Origin: Seriola aureovittata
Taxonomy: Eukaryota; Chordata; Actinopteri; Carangiformes; Carangidae
NCBI RefSeq assembly: GCF_021018895.1
Contig: NC_079382.1
Location: 20,320,001-20,384,000 of the forward strand
Length of the DNA stretch: 64,000 nt
Direction: 5' to 3'
Shown here in pieces: positions 1 to 28,474 of this stretch. The notes under the pieces are model-generated. The model saw only the letters and a list, made by a program, of their open reading frames with translations, was not told the DNA's origin and ran no database searches. The position numbers and the translations under genes are program-made. How positions within the stretch are numbered: the stretch's first letter is position 1; the number at the start of each line of letters is the position of its first letter.

Positions 1-2353
1 TTGCAAAGAGGGAAGAGAGAGATGACTCTACTGCCTTACATTCATTAATACAGTTCAACAGAGGCAGATGAGGATGTTATTGTCCGTTGTCTCTTACTCT
101 GCATAAAGATTAAAACAAGAAAGCACATTGTGTTCATGTTTCTCCTGAAGATCAGAAAGGGGAGCAAAGCATTTATTCCCCATGATGGTTAAGGTTGTTA
201 AAGATCCCAAAGCAAACACAAGCTGGTGATGGAGCTTCAATACTTTTTCAGTGATGACAAAAATCCTCCAAACCCTGAACGCTTTACCATTTCTCTAACA
301 TTCTTCACTTTCTTTCTTTTTTCTATCACATGGACTCAAAGTGAACTGAATTCGCCAGTTTTAAACTGTAGTTCTTTGTGTTACAGCAACATTTAATATT
401 AGAGAATTTTTGGCTTACAAAACTGGCTTTTGTATTGAAACTCAAAAACTGTTCTTGGACTAGTATAGAATAATCTGAGGGATGATTCAGCCTCTCTCCA
501 CACACAAGTCCTGAGCAGTCGTAACAAACACGTTAAACAAGATCTTGGTACGGCTGCACTGAGGCTGGGAACTGAACCGGGAACTGAACCGGACTCCAGT
601 GATTTAGTCTTTGATCAAATAGTTCCTGGTGCTTTTTTTTTTTTTTTGTTGCCAAATTTATACCATATTTTAAGTCGGCTAAGTTCTTGTATTAGAACAT
701 TTAACATTTGTGAACTTTAGCTTTCATACTGATTCCTACAGATTGTGTCAAGTATCTACAGATGAACTAATAACGTTAGCTAGCTTCTAACTTTAGCCTT
801 GAGATACAGTTTAGCTAACTAATGTTAGCTAGCTGATAGCATGCCCTTTCATTTCCAATGTCGGCATTAGCATTTCATTACACATATGAAATATCATATA
901 TGATCTAATGTTAGCAAACACTGGTGCTCAGTCACGAGCGGTGAGGCAACGGAGGATTAGTTGTTGACATCAATATAGAGTTTATTATTTCACTTTAATG
1001 GAGTTTTGTGTAGCTGTGGTGGATTAGTTTGTCTTTTACATTCTTGTTATCAATTTTCTATAGTTAACACCTGGTTTGATAATTTAACAGTATTAAAATA
1101 CATGTGTGCTGAAGGCTGAGTAAGTGTATTTACAAGTAATGAAGTACATTTACTGTAAGTACTGTACTAAAGTACAATTTGGTGGAGCTCTGCGCTTCCC
1201 TTTCACCCCAGAGAAAATGTTGTCATTGTATAATTTGCACTCTGATTTCCAGATATAATTCAAATTTTATTTTGGAATTCAATTTCTTTAGACAACAGCT
1301 TGATGTCGACAGTGTTATCTTTACATTTAACGTGAGAACATGAGAAAGTATTATCCTGTCCTGCTCCACACACGGGCAATTTAAAAAAGCCAGTCCTAAG
1401 CGGTCGTATACGACGTGGGGTTTCATCTGTCCTTGTGAAAACAATAGCTTAAAAAAACACAAACCAACACACACAAGCCAGATGGTAGCCTTCCTTCCTT
1501 GGTCACACTCACAAACAGACCATCGCCCCAGCTTTCCTACCAGCTTTCAGAGGGCCAAACACATAGCATAGCACCTCTGAGGACAAAAGAGTCCAGGACA
1601 AAGCTGGCAACAATACTCGTCTTCCTTATTTCCACCAGTTCAGCGAGGGCAAGCAGGAGCTCACACACACAATACCTGGCTGCAGAGGGAAGATTACATC
1701 ATTTCTCCACAATGAAATGACTCATTGTTCCCTATTTAGCTGCAACTTCAAATACAGACGGTAAAAAAAAAAAAACAGAAGCCTTTGTCAGCAGAATACT
1801 GAGATAACTTCGACCCGAAATATAAAACCTTTTAACCTTTGTGACCTCTTTTAGTGTGAGCAGACAAACGGATCAGATTCGTGGTCCTCGCTGTTAAAGA
1901 CCAGACGCAGCTTGTTTCATTGAATCTATTTCTGTATTAGATAAATCAAAAGCACGGCTGTTCACACAATCAATAAAGTAAGCGGGGGCCGGGGGCCTCG
2001 TAGCATGACATAAGGATTCACTTTGATACCAGCCACTGACACACTGAAGATATGTGCGCTCCTTTGTCTGTGAAAAACAACCTCTCAGCTCCGTGTCGCT
2101 GACGAAGACTGGATGTTTAGCACCACCTGCTGGCGGAAGGGACGCAGACACTGCAACGTCTGCGCCGCACTGTCCTCCAGTTGCAGGTCTACTGAGTAAA
2201 GCCCTGAGTTTTCAGAGAGGCAGAGAGGAGACAGTATGTCATCATGATGACGTAATCTTATAAGGAGTGAAAAACACCCTGTTTAAAGGCCCAACAAGGG
2301 ACTGGTATTGAAAATTAACTTAGGCTATAAAAACTGTGGTTTTATGGAGTTGG
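1..2353. other. Intergenic, downstream of map3k7
   Basis: No supportable gene. It is AT-rich, with TTAGCT/AGCTAGC clusters near 775-845, a T-run near 634-648, and at 1,110-1,180 a stretch rich in AAGTA/TACTGTA that resembles a dispersed teleost repeat also seen at 24,855-24,985. Open frames here are short and composition-driven. Confidence 0.6.
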
Positions 2354-2915
2354 TACAGTGGCTTCTTAAAGTATTCTGATCTTTTCAATTATTGCACATT
2401 TTAGTGTGTTATAGATTTAATTTTAAATGGATAAAATCACTAACCCATGATGACAAATTCAAAACAAATTTATTACAAATCAAAAACTGAATCCTCTCCT
2501 GTAGCGGCATGAGTTAAAGGGATATATATGGCATCCTGCTGGAGTTTGCAGAGCGGCATTTAAAAAGGACTGAGGAAATATATTCTCTGGTTTGATAAGA
2601 CAAAAAGTTGAACTCACACGACCTGAGACCAGGGGGGGTGGGGGGGTGGGGTGACGGTTCACCTTTCAGCACGACATTGACCTGCAGCAAACGGACAAGA
2701 CAACACTGGAGTCTCTGACTGTCCTTGAGTGACGCAGCTGAAGCCCAAAGAACATCTGTGGAGAGACCTGAAGATCAGTTCAGACACTTCCCATCCAGAG
2801 ACAGATCCTGAGAGGATCTGAGAGGAAGAATAAACTGCCCAAAGAGTTAAAGACTTCGCCAAGAGGACGGAGTGGCTTCGACAAAGTCCTGAATTAAGGG
2901 ACTGAATACTTCCAG
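2354..2915 (+). mobile_element. Tc1-like transposon relic
   Basis: The left end (ACAGTGGCTTCTTAAAGTAT) is typical of teleost Tc1-like elements. From about 2,690 the plus strand keeps the tail of a transposase frame: DCP, a stop, then KPKEHLWRDLKI, matching the family motif LNPIEHLWRDLK after the last catalytic Asp region. It ends near GGGACTGAATACTT, again element-like. Stops and indels make it dead. The central part is missing or degraded. Confidence 0.75.
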
Positions 2916-3129
2916 TTTGAGTTGGCAGCTGGTTTTGAGGTTACTGGTACCAAAGGACGTTCAACTAGTTATTAAATCCAAGGTTCGCTTTCTTTTTTCC
3001 AGCAGCACAGTGAATGTTTAAGGGCTGAGGAAACTGATGATCGTTTTGGTTGGTTAAATAAAAAAGTGTAATACAGTCGGTAAACTGTCTGTACATGCAG
3101 CACAGAAACATTCACACATGAAAACCTGC
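2916..3129. other. Intergenic gap between Tc1 relic and map3k7 3' end
   Basis: No gene or recognisable repeat. It holds the presumed downstream region of the map3k7 polyadenylation site. Confidence 0.4.
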
Positions 3130-3146
3130 ATCTTTTCACCCTTCAG

Positions 3147-3152
3147 TTTATT
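3147..3152 (-). terminator. Candidate polyadenylation signal AATAAA
   Basis: TTTATT on the plus strand reads AATAAA on the minus strand, within GAAATAAACTG. I saw no other canonical signal between the stop codon and this point, so cleavage would fall near 3,125-3,135. Recognised by motif and position only. Confidence 0.45.
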
Positions 3153-4330
3153 TCATAATGCCTTGCTCAATGTCATATACTGTACCTCATTCACCAATAA
3201 TTTAGGAAACATTGTCGTGTGTGTGTGTGTGTGTGTGTGGGGGGGGTAAATTAACACAAAACTCACGGGGGAATCTCTGTACAGTAACAGTTTGAAGAGT
3301 AAAGACCTGTCAAGTCTTGAACTTTTTAAAAACAGAATCGTCTAAAACGAGAAATACATTTTTTTACATGACCAGGCAAGAAAAAAAAAAAAAAAAAAAA
3401 AAGTGATTGTGCAAAAAATACTTGAGGGACAAGAAACCAAGAAAGAAAAAAAAAAAACAATACATATATGACATTGAATCCTTCTTTTTTGAGTACATGG
3501 CATTGTCCTGCATGTGAAGCTGGTGGGAAACATTTACAATATCAGCTTACAGACATACATTCCTCTCAGTCTCCTCCGCAGAGAACTTCATTCAACGTCC
3601 AATACATTAAAAATACCTTTTTTTGTTTTTTCAGCTTTTATCCCGACTACATGTTAAGATAAAACAAGCACTTAAAATGCAGGCAACTCCTAAGGCAACA
3701 TGTGAACTAAAAACAAACTAGATACTGTATAGGGAAGTACAGCCCCCCCCCCCCCCTCCCCCCCTAATCTTGTCTGAAAGGGCGTTCCCAGACCAGATAA
3801 AATATGTCCTAATGCAGAAATGACACGAGAGCTATCATACAACGTGAACTACTGAATAGAAAAGACGAAAACATCTACACGCAAAAAAAACAAAAAACAA
3901 AACAATACTGAAGTCAAAATAAAAAGGGAATCCACAGCTCTCTGTATTCGCTCTGTGGGTGTGTGTTTTGTTTGTTTTGTTTTTTTAAAGAGCATGAGCA
4001 GATCATTCCTTTTACTGTAACGTCTGACATGAAGTACAGCCCCCCCCCCCCCCCTGAAGCGATCACCTCGGGGAAGTAAACAGGTGTGGCAGCCTGTGGA
4101 AGGGCTCATGCTCCTGATTAGAAAAGGGAGAGGTTAGAGATAAATACATTGATTTATGGGGTATGTGTGTGTGTGTTTGTGTGTTTCTTTCTTTTTTGCA
4201 TAACAGGGATTCCACACACACTCTGGTATCAAACATCCTCGTTTCACACTTTTTTCTTTTTTGCTGAAAAGCCTTCGTCTTGGTTTTCACATTGTGGAGG
4301 TCGGCGTGGCCGTGGAGCCGCCGAGGAGTG

Positions 4331-4333
<3 letters not shown>

Positions 4334-4403
<70 letters not shown>
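4334..4403. repeat. CA microsatellite in 3' UTR
   Basis: About 35 uninterrupted CA units (GT on the transcribed strand). Confidence 0.97.
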
Positions 4404-4406
<3 letters not shown>

Positions 4407-4684
4407 CCAGGTACTGTCCGGCGGCCGCGAGTGAGAGCCAGCCAACACCCGACCCGTACTTATCGGCCCTGCTGATGAAGAGAAAGCTCTGTCTGTGAAG
4501 CACAGAAGCGGGGTGGGGGGGTTGGGGGTGGGGGGGTGCAGTGATTGTTTGGTCTGCAGTCACAGAATTCACTGTGAGGATGTGCAAATTGTATGTACAG
4601 AGGACGTCTTCCTGCTGGACACGAGAACGGGTCTAGATGCAACATGCAGGACACAGTAGAATGCAGGTCTCTTTACAAAGCTGG

Positions 4685-4732
4685 GTTGTGTGTGTGTGTG
4701 TGCGTGCGTGCGTGCGTGTGTGTGTGTGTGTG
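4685..4732. repeat. GT/GC-interrupted microsatellite, 3' UTR breakpoint tract
   Basis: GT units interrupted by four GTGC/CGTG steps. The interrupted pattern recurs in the tract at 6,457-6,532 but not in the one at 5,575-5,614. This tract is the left border of the exon array. Confidence 0.93.
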
Positions 4733-4827
4733 CAGAGCACGAGAGTGGGTAGTGTTATAGTGCAGGGGTATGGAGGGGAGGCGGGGGGGAGGGGAGGGAT
4801 GGTAGTGGCTCATATGTCTGTGTCTCA

Positions 4828-5008
4828 TCATGACGTGCCCTGTCTCTTCTGTTGCTGGACCCGGATCAGCTCCAGCTGTTTTTTGCACTTCTGGTAGTAC
4901 GTGGACAGACTCTTGTTCTCCTCCAGCAGCTTCTTGTGCTCCTGCACCAGACGCGATGTGTTCTGCTGGTCCTTCTCATCTTGGTCCAGTTCAGCAATGA
5001 GCTCCTTC
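4828..5008 (-). CDS. map3k7: map3k7 terminal exon, copy 1 (joined to unique 3' UTR)
   Basis: The third complete copy of the last coding exon, identical in sequence to copy 2 over the coding part. It is the only copy whose stop codon is followed by the unique downstream sequence that looks like the native 3' UTR. The ancestral single-copy gene therefore probably had its 3' side here and its intron side next to copy 3. Confidence 0.88.
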
Positions 5009-5571
5009 CTGCACAGACAGGAAATGAAGCCACATTAACCCTTCGAACACCGGGCTACTTACGCGATTTACAGTCCCTTTAATTAAAGACTTACAACACA
5101 GTCACTTCAGGTCTTACTCAGTCACGTCACATACAGTCAGTAGTGGATTGGTTTTCAACATGCATCAGCCATAACTATACTGGGAGGTTAAATGGAGGAC
5201 AGGACAGATTTTTTGACTGGGAGCTTTTAACTTCCTGAAATCATCCAGCAGCAGCTTCCTCTGTGGTTTCATACAGTCATACAAAGTGTTATTTTCTGAA
5301 TTGGCTCCAGGGAGTGTTGAACAAGCATATGACGGTTTTCATATCGAGTCCAGTGTGACGTGAGTTGACCTGCTAGTAACACTTTTCATCTATTGCCAAC
5401 CACAAACAAAGACAGGAAGAAGCTGAGACTTGTGGAGTCCAGTGAACAACACCTGGCAGTCTACACCTGTGGTGAGTCATAATAGCAGCGGTGTCAGAGT
5501 GACTGGATCAAACCTGCCTCATGATCACTGACATCACTGTGTTGCTTGTAATTTCAAATGTAGTGAGGCAG

Positions 5572-5602
<31 letters not shown>

Positions 5603-5709
5603 TGTGTGTGTGTGCAGAGCACGAGAGTGGGTAGTGTTATAGTGCAGGGGTATGGAGGGGAGGCGGGGGGGAGGGGAGGGATGGTAGTGGCTCATATGTC
5701 TGTGTCTCA

Positions 5710-5890
5710 TCATGACGTGCCCTGTCTCTTCTGTTGCTGGACCCGGATCAGCTCCAGCTGTTTTTTGCACTTCTGGTAGTACGTGGACAGACTCTTGTTC
5801 TCCTCCAGCAGCTTCTTGTGCTCCTGCACCAGACGCGATGTGTTCTGCTGGTCCTTCTCATCTTGGTCCAGTTCAGCAATGAGCTCCTTC
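5710..5890 (-). CDS. map3k7: map3k7 terminal exon, copy 2 (tandem duplicate)
   Basis: A complete duplicate of the last coding exon: same acceptor, same 59 residues, same stop. It lies 918 bp from copy 3 and 882 bp from copy 1. No frameshift or stop is seen, so a transcript that skips copy 3 could use it and make the same protein. Its 3' flank runs about 100 nt and then enters a GT tract and duplicated intron sequence, not the unique 3' UTR. Confidence 0.85.
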
Positions 5891-6453
5891 CTGCACAGAC
5901 AGGAAATGAAGCCACATTAACCCTTCGAACACCGGGCTACTTACGCGATTTACAGTCCCTTTAATTAAAGACTTACAACACAGTCACTTCAGGTCTTACT
6001 CAGTCACGTCACATACAGTCAGTAGTGGATTGGTTTTCAACATGCATCAGCCATAACTATACTGGGAGGTTAAATGGAGGACAGGACAGATTTTTTGACT
6101 GGGAGCTTTTAACTTCCTGAAATCATCCAGCAGCAGCTTCCTCTGTGGTTTCATACAGTCATACAAAGTGTTATTTTCTGAATTGGCTCCAGGGAGTGTT
6201 GAACAAGCATATGACGGTTTTCATATCGAGTCCAGTGTGACGTGAGTTGACCTGCTAGTAACACTTTTCATCTATTGCCAACCACAAACAAAGACAGGAA
6301 GAAGCTGAGACTTGTGGAGTCCAGTGAACAACACCTGGCAGTCTACACCTGTGGTGAGTCATAATAGCAGCGGTGTCAGAGTGACTGGATCAAACCTGCC
6401 TCATGATCACTGACATCACTGTGTTGCTTGTAATTTCAAATGTAGTGAGGCAG

Positions 6454-6484
<31 letters not shown>

Positions 6485-6627
6485 TGTGTGTGTGTGTGTG
6501 CGTGCGTGCGTGCGTGTGTGTGTGTGTGTGTGCAGAGCACGAGAGTGGGTAGTGTTATAGTGCAGGGGTATGGAGGGGAGGCGGGGGGGAGGGGAGGGAT
6601 GGTAGTGGCTCATATGTCTGTGTCTCA

Positions 6628-23858
<17,231 letters not shown>

Positions 23859-23885
23859 TACTAGCTAGCGTTAGCTAGTAACTCA
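23859..23885 (-). promoter_or_regulatory. map3k7: map3k7 5' UTR segment after a candidate splice acceptor
   Basis: Just upstream of the ATG the minus strand reads a pyrimidine-rich run then CTGTCTTTTCAG. That is a good acceptor, so the start codon may lie in the second transcribed exon with a non-coding first exon further upstream (24,000-24,700). No single convincing donor was found there. Confidence 0.4.
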
Positions 23886-25338
23886 CTGAAAAGACAGATA
23901 ATTGCAGACAAAAGAACATAAGTTAAAAGTCTCATTACAGTTGAATTCAACAAACCGATGCGCAGACTTGCCTCGAGACATTTAACATACTTTTATAACT
24001 GTATAATTAACGTGTCGCTACGCAGGAACATGGCTTAGTGACATAATAAATGTATTTGCTACTCAGAAAAATAGCAGCTAGGTTAGTTACACCCCCGAGC
24101 TGTCAAACGTTAGCCTTCTGTCAAGTGGTATGATGCAGTCAACCACCTGGCTAACCGCGTAGCATAACTAGCAGAGCTAACTGTAGCTGCCCTAGAAACA
24201 CTGACTGAAAGTCAAGAGAGATAAAAAAAAAATAGCTTTTGGTATACGTAAAGCTAACCTATAGGCCTAAAGAATCAATGTAGACCGATGCTAACCACAG
24301 TTTAATATTATCATACCACAAGTCGCAAGTAAAAACAAGATAGCTAAGGCCTAGGCTGTATTAGCTAGCTAGCTTATGTTAGCTGGCTGGCCTGGTTGCT
24401 AACGCTAGCTACCGGGACTTATTAGCTTGAACAACTCCAACCCTTCGCAGTTGACTTGTCACCAGTGCCGGCTCTCTGGACATGGGGATATTTCCTACTA
24501 TTCATGTACGAAAACCCGAAGAATAACGTCCATTTCTAAAAATATTCTTTTTCTACCCTCTTGATAGCAAAACATAACTTTTTCATAACTCGACTAGCTG
24601 GCTTGCTAGGAGTGTATTTTTATTCTCCGAAGGAGCAGCTCCATCAGGAAGTGTGTGCGCACTGCAATTATGTCCCCTGCACACTGAAAAGGAGCTGTCA
24701 TTCCAACCTTTTAAAAGAAAGGAAAGACACACTTTAAAGGCTTTTTTTTCTTTACATTGTTGAAATATCTTTATTGTATTAAAGTCAATGCGACTCCATC
24801 AGTAAGTTTTCCAACGGGAGGGAACCAACTTTCGGAGCAGACCAACCAGTGCTCATGTGCTTTACTTGAGTACTTTACTTGAATATTTCCATGTTACATT
24901 AGCCTACTTTACTTTTCAACTACACTACATTATTGTACTTTTTCCTCTACTACATTTTACTGACAACTCTAATTACTAGCTCGCTTCCGATTAAGATTTT
25001 AATAAAAAAACAAATGATTACATTATCAAATATGATGATTTGTTATAATTAAACTATCCAACAGTATATAAGCTAGTTAAAAATAGTTCCATAGTTACCG
25101 GATTTCTCGGCCCAGTATCGGCCGAGTCATAGGAATAACAGAAAAGTAAACAGTGGAACCATCGCTGTGGGGAACATTGACGTAGGCCTTTTACACGACA
25201 GGTTCAAATAATACATCCATGGTGGGCAACAAACACCTGTAACAAACGATTGCGCAAACATGCTACGCACCACCCCCATGCTGTGATTGGTCAATGGTGG
25301 CGCCATTTCGGATTTAAATACAGACGACAGATGATACA
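23886..25338. promoter_or_regulatory. map3k7 upstream / presumed promoter region
   Basis: It holds many GCTAGC/TTAGCT motifs (23,860-24,430) and a dispersed repeat at 24,855-24,985. Near the right end are an inverted CCAAT box (GATTGGTCA, about 25,286) and a GGCGCCATTTCGG stretch, both plausible promoter elements. No transcription start can be fixed from sequence alone. Confidence 0.4.
24855..24985. repeat. Dispersed teleost-type repeat (TTACTTGAGTA)
   Basis: A run of ACTTGAGTACTTTACTTGAA, CTACACTACAT, CTACTACATTTTACTG blocks. Such blocks recur in many fish genomes, and a related piece lies at 1,110-1,180. Family not assigned. Confidence 0.5.
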
Positions 25339-25384
25339 ATGGCGTCAGTGAACCACCGCTGGCTTTTTCTACAGTCCACGGTCA
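25339..25384 (+). CDS. Candidate first exon of a divergent gene (partial, unidentified)
   Basis: ATG in good context (ACAATGG) opens MASVNHRWLFLQSTV and is followed after 46 nt by a perfect donor TCA|GTAAGT. It sits about 1.5 kb from the map3k7 start on the opposite strand, downstream of an inverted CCAAT box, GGCGCCATTTCGG and ATTTAAATA. I do not recognise the peptide and found no second exon in the window. It could equally be a non-coding divergent transcript or chance. Confidence 0.3.
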
Positions 25385-25390
25385 GTAAGT

Positions 25391-28300
25391 ACAATACTCG
25401 GATCTCCGCCTCTCTCCTATGTTTGCTATGTGTTACGGTTTTGAAGTGTGTCCCCTGGGAATTACCGTAATTAAATGTTGGTTGTTGTTCGAAACTATAT
25501 TGGGGTCACAAGTGTGACTAGTGTTCACCTTACTGTCTCCATGTACCATTTGTTATTTTGAAATTAAATACATAGTTAGGGGAACCCAAGACGCTTGGTT
25601 TAATGTGGCAAAAATATCATATGATAATATTTTTTTGGGTAATCGCAATCCGTGATCTAAATTCTGTTTCCGATCAGATTTTAATTGTGAAGGTTCTGAC
25701 CGGAAGTTGTGATTCGTATCTTTCCGCGATTTTGACATTTTTTTCCCGTATGTTTGTCTGCTCTGGTGTTAAAGAAATGACAGCAGTTGTCGCTTTATAG
25801 ATTTGACGTGTATGACATGTGGTCTATTTACAATGCATCTTCATCAGTATCACATTGTTTAAAATCCAGCACCCTGCTCTTATTCCCTCCGTCTGCAACA
25901 TGAATGTTTACCGTCGCCATGGGAACGGGTGCCGATTTACTAGTTAACGTTAGTTTAGCTTACATATTAACAACGGACAATAAAATTGCAATATGTCAAA
26001 TACCTAAATACCAACACCATCAGCCATATCATTAAAGACCTTAAACAGGGTCCTGTCACTTCATGTCTTACAACCGTTACAACCGGGGCAGCTCATAGAA
26101 GACTGCGTGCTCTTACTTTGAAAAGCTGAAATAGTTTCCACAGCAGGCGATAACAAGTTTCCCAACGTGGCGGAGTGATACAAGACGATTTTCGCTCAGA
26201 CTGGCGGGAAAGTTTGTCTCAAAACTCTGTAGTGTAGAATTCAGATCCACAAATGCTTTTTCGCTTCACAAATGGAAAATTGATTCACAAATGTCTGCTT
26301 GAAAGTTGTAAATGTTAGGAAGACATTCACTAATACGTCTCATTTATTTGTAAATTATTGAAGTGAATGTTGTTCTGGAGTTTGTTCCAATTCATATTTG
26401 CAAGATATCTTTGTGAATTTACAAATGTATGGCTCATCAGGAACTCTTGATGATGTCTCGGTTGGCCTTCGAACATAGGATGGCCTACTAAACTTGAATT
26501 TTGACACTTTCTCTGCGGACGACTAAGTTTGGAGGAAGTTCTGCTGACCTTTTAATGTAACAACTTAGCCTCGCAAACAGGACCGTCCACGTTCAGGTAG
26601 GTAACACTTATGTAATGTGAAAATTACATTTGTGAGGAAGGATGTTATATAAGCACTTCATGAATGATAATTACATGCTACACTCATGAGGAGTAATAAG
26701 CAAGTTCCCAAAGGAGACTTTCCAAACCACTAGGCAAGCACAACTCATACTAATGAGCATGAACTAATTTGTTGTGATATTGAACAGAGGGTTGTTAATA
26801 GCAGGAGCCATCTCTCTCCCCTGAAATAATCATTCTAATCGCTCATTTCAAAGGTGATTAAAATGTTCTCACCTGGCAGTTTTTCCGGGACTACCTGCAC
26901 CGGCATATGGTTTGGGACCTGTGGTCAACAGGAAGCTGCATGTTTGTGTACTCTCTCAGCAACCTACAATCCTTGAAGAGACAGGCCTGATGAACCACTC
27001 TCTTCCTGGACAGGTGACACGGCGAACTGGTTGCAAAGGAGGCATCCTTGCAGCATGTGGCATCATCATGCAGCAGTGTGATGCGAGTGATGAAGCTGAG
27101 TAATATCCTGCAATGCCAAAGTGAAATTTACCAGCTTGGAAAGGAATTTAATGTGATCTTTGACGGGACAAAATAGAGCTGTCATCAGGGTTGTGTGTTG
27201 CATTGAGGAGATCTGGCTGCCTTGGAAAGATGCAAAGAATTCTCATCGCACAAGCTGCAAGTAAAATCCTTCTTAAATTAAAAAACACATTAATGACCAA
27301 GCTCCATTGAATCTTAAAGAAGCTTATAGTACCTATTTATCCCAACATAACCTCTAGGGATTAAAACAGTTTATGGTGCCTAAATTTTGCACGTCAGATT
27401 TGTAGATTTATTACTATCTATCACAGATCGGATATCTATATTTTATCCTGTTGCTTTGCAGTGTCTGCTCCTCTGATGTCTCACGCTCAGTCTGTTATGT
27501 GTTCTCCACACCACAGGGTGTTGCTGTTGTTCTTCCAAACAGCCGGGCCTCACCTTCAGATGAGCCTGATGGTGATCTGTCATAGTTCCTTCTTACATAA
27601 AGCCGGCATTTTTCATTTGTTTGTGTGTGCTACTATACACAGAAATTTCTCACAATTAGAATACATTCATTTATATCCTTATGTCAGCATCAGCACTCTC
27701 CTCCACGGGAAATAATACATTTCCTGCGCTAAGTTGTGTGATTGATTGTGGCTCACTCGTGCAGCTGATGAACATTTGTCTTGTTTTTATGGCTTTTAAC
27801 TGCCACGAGCTCTCCAGGTTGGCGTTATGGATATCTCTGTCCCCGATAAGACTTACATTGTTTAATTAGAGTGGAGGGACGGGGGAAGGGACCACTGTTC
27901 ACAAATATTCATCTGAGTCCTTTTCTATAAGTGGAGCAACTCCACTGCTGCACCCCCCCCCCCCCCGCCCCCCCGCCCCCCATGAGTAAACACTGTAGAC
28001 ACTGGGGACTTCTGCAAAGTCATTTTGCAACATCATTTAAACCTTATCTAAACGCTGTGTTCCCTCGCGCTAAATTTCTCTGACAGATGAAATACATCAC
28101 CTGAGGAGGGGGGGAGAAAAAAAAAAAAAAAAAGAAATCCCACAGGCTAATTAGTATTAGTCTGGGTAACTGCTCCAGTAGTAGAGTCACAGTGTGAATC
28201 AAAGAGCTACACCTGAAAGAGTGGCTTAAATGCTTTAGAAGGCTCTGTAAAGACTGTAACGATGGGACTATTACAGCCGAGGCATGTTCAAAGCACAGGT

Positions 28301-28474
28301 AGGAATGAATGCATTATTTGCCTTCTCTCTGTTCTCACTTGAGGAGCTGATTTGAATCTGATTATTATTTAGAGCATTAGTTGTAGTGTGTGTGTGTGGT
28401 GGTGGTGGTGGTGGGGGGGGGGGGGTTGCAGGCGACAAGACACCTGCCCGATGGATTAGCCTCTGACAAGTCAG
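25391..28474. other. Intergenic desert, part 1
   Basis: No gene. 26,225-26,430 has repeated CACAAATG-type blocks resembling a dispersed fish repeat. 26,740-26,850 is a low-complexity-free AT-rich block that could be conserved non-coding DNA. C-runs lie at 27,953-27,981, an A-run at 28,116-28,132 and GGT/G runs at 28,398-28,425. Confidence 0.55.

Larger units (their letters stand above)
3130..4827 (-). other. map3k7: map3k7 3' UTR (inferred)
   Basis: This is the unique sequence after the stop of terminal exon copy 1, read on the minus strand. It holds a 70-bp CA/GT run (4,334-4,403), two poly-C/G runs (3,743-3,764 and 4,040-4,054) and an A-run at 3,380-3,402. No coding potential of its own is seen; the long frames across it only read the dinucleotide repeats. 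The far end is set by the best AATAAA and is uncertain. Confidence 0.55.

Noticed and set aside
4063..4587. 174-codon minus-strand frame in the map3k7 3' UTR
   Set aside because: Its middle is only the CA/GT microsatellite read as Val-Cys, and it lies downstream of the kinase stop codon. No family resemblance.
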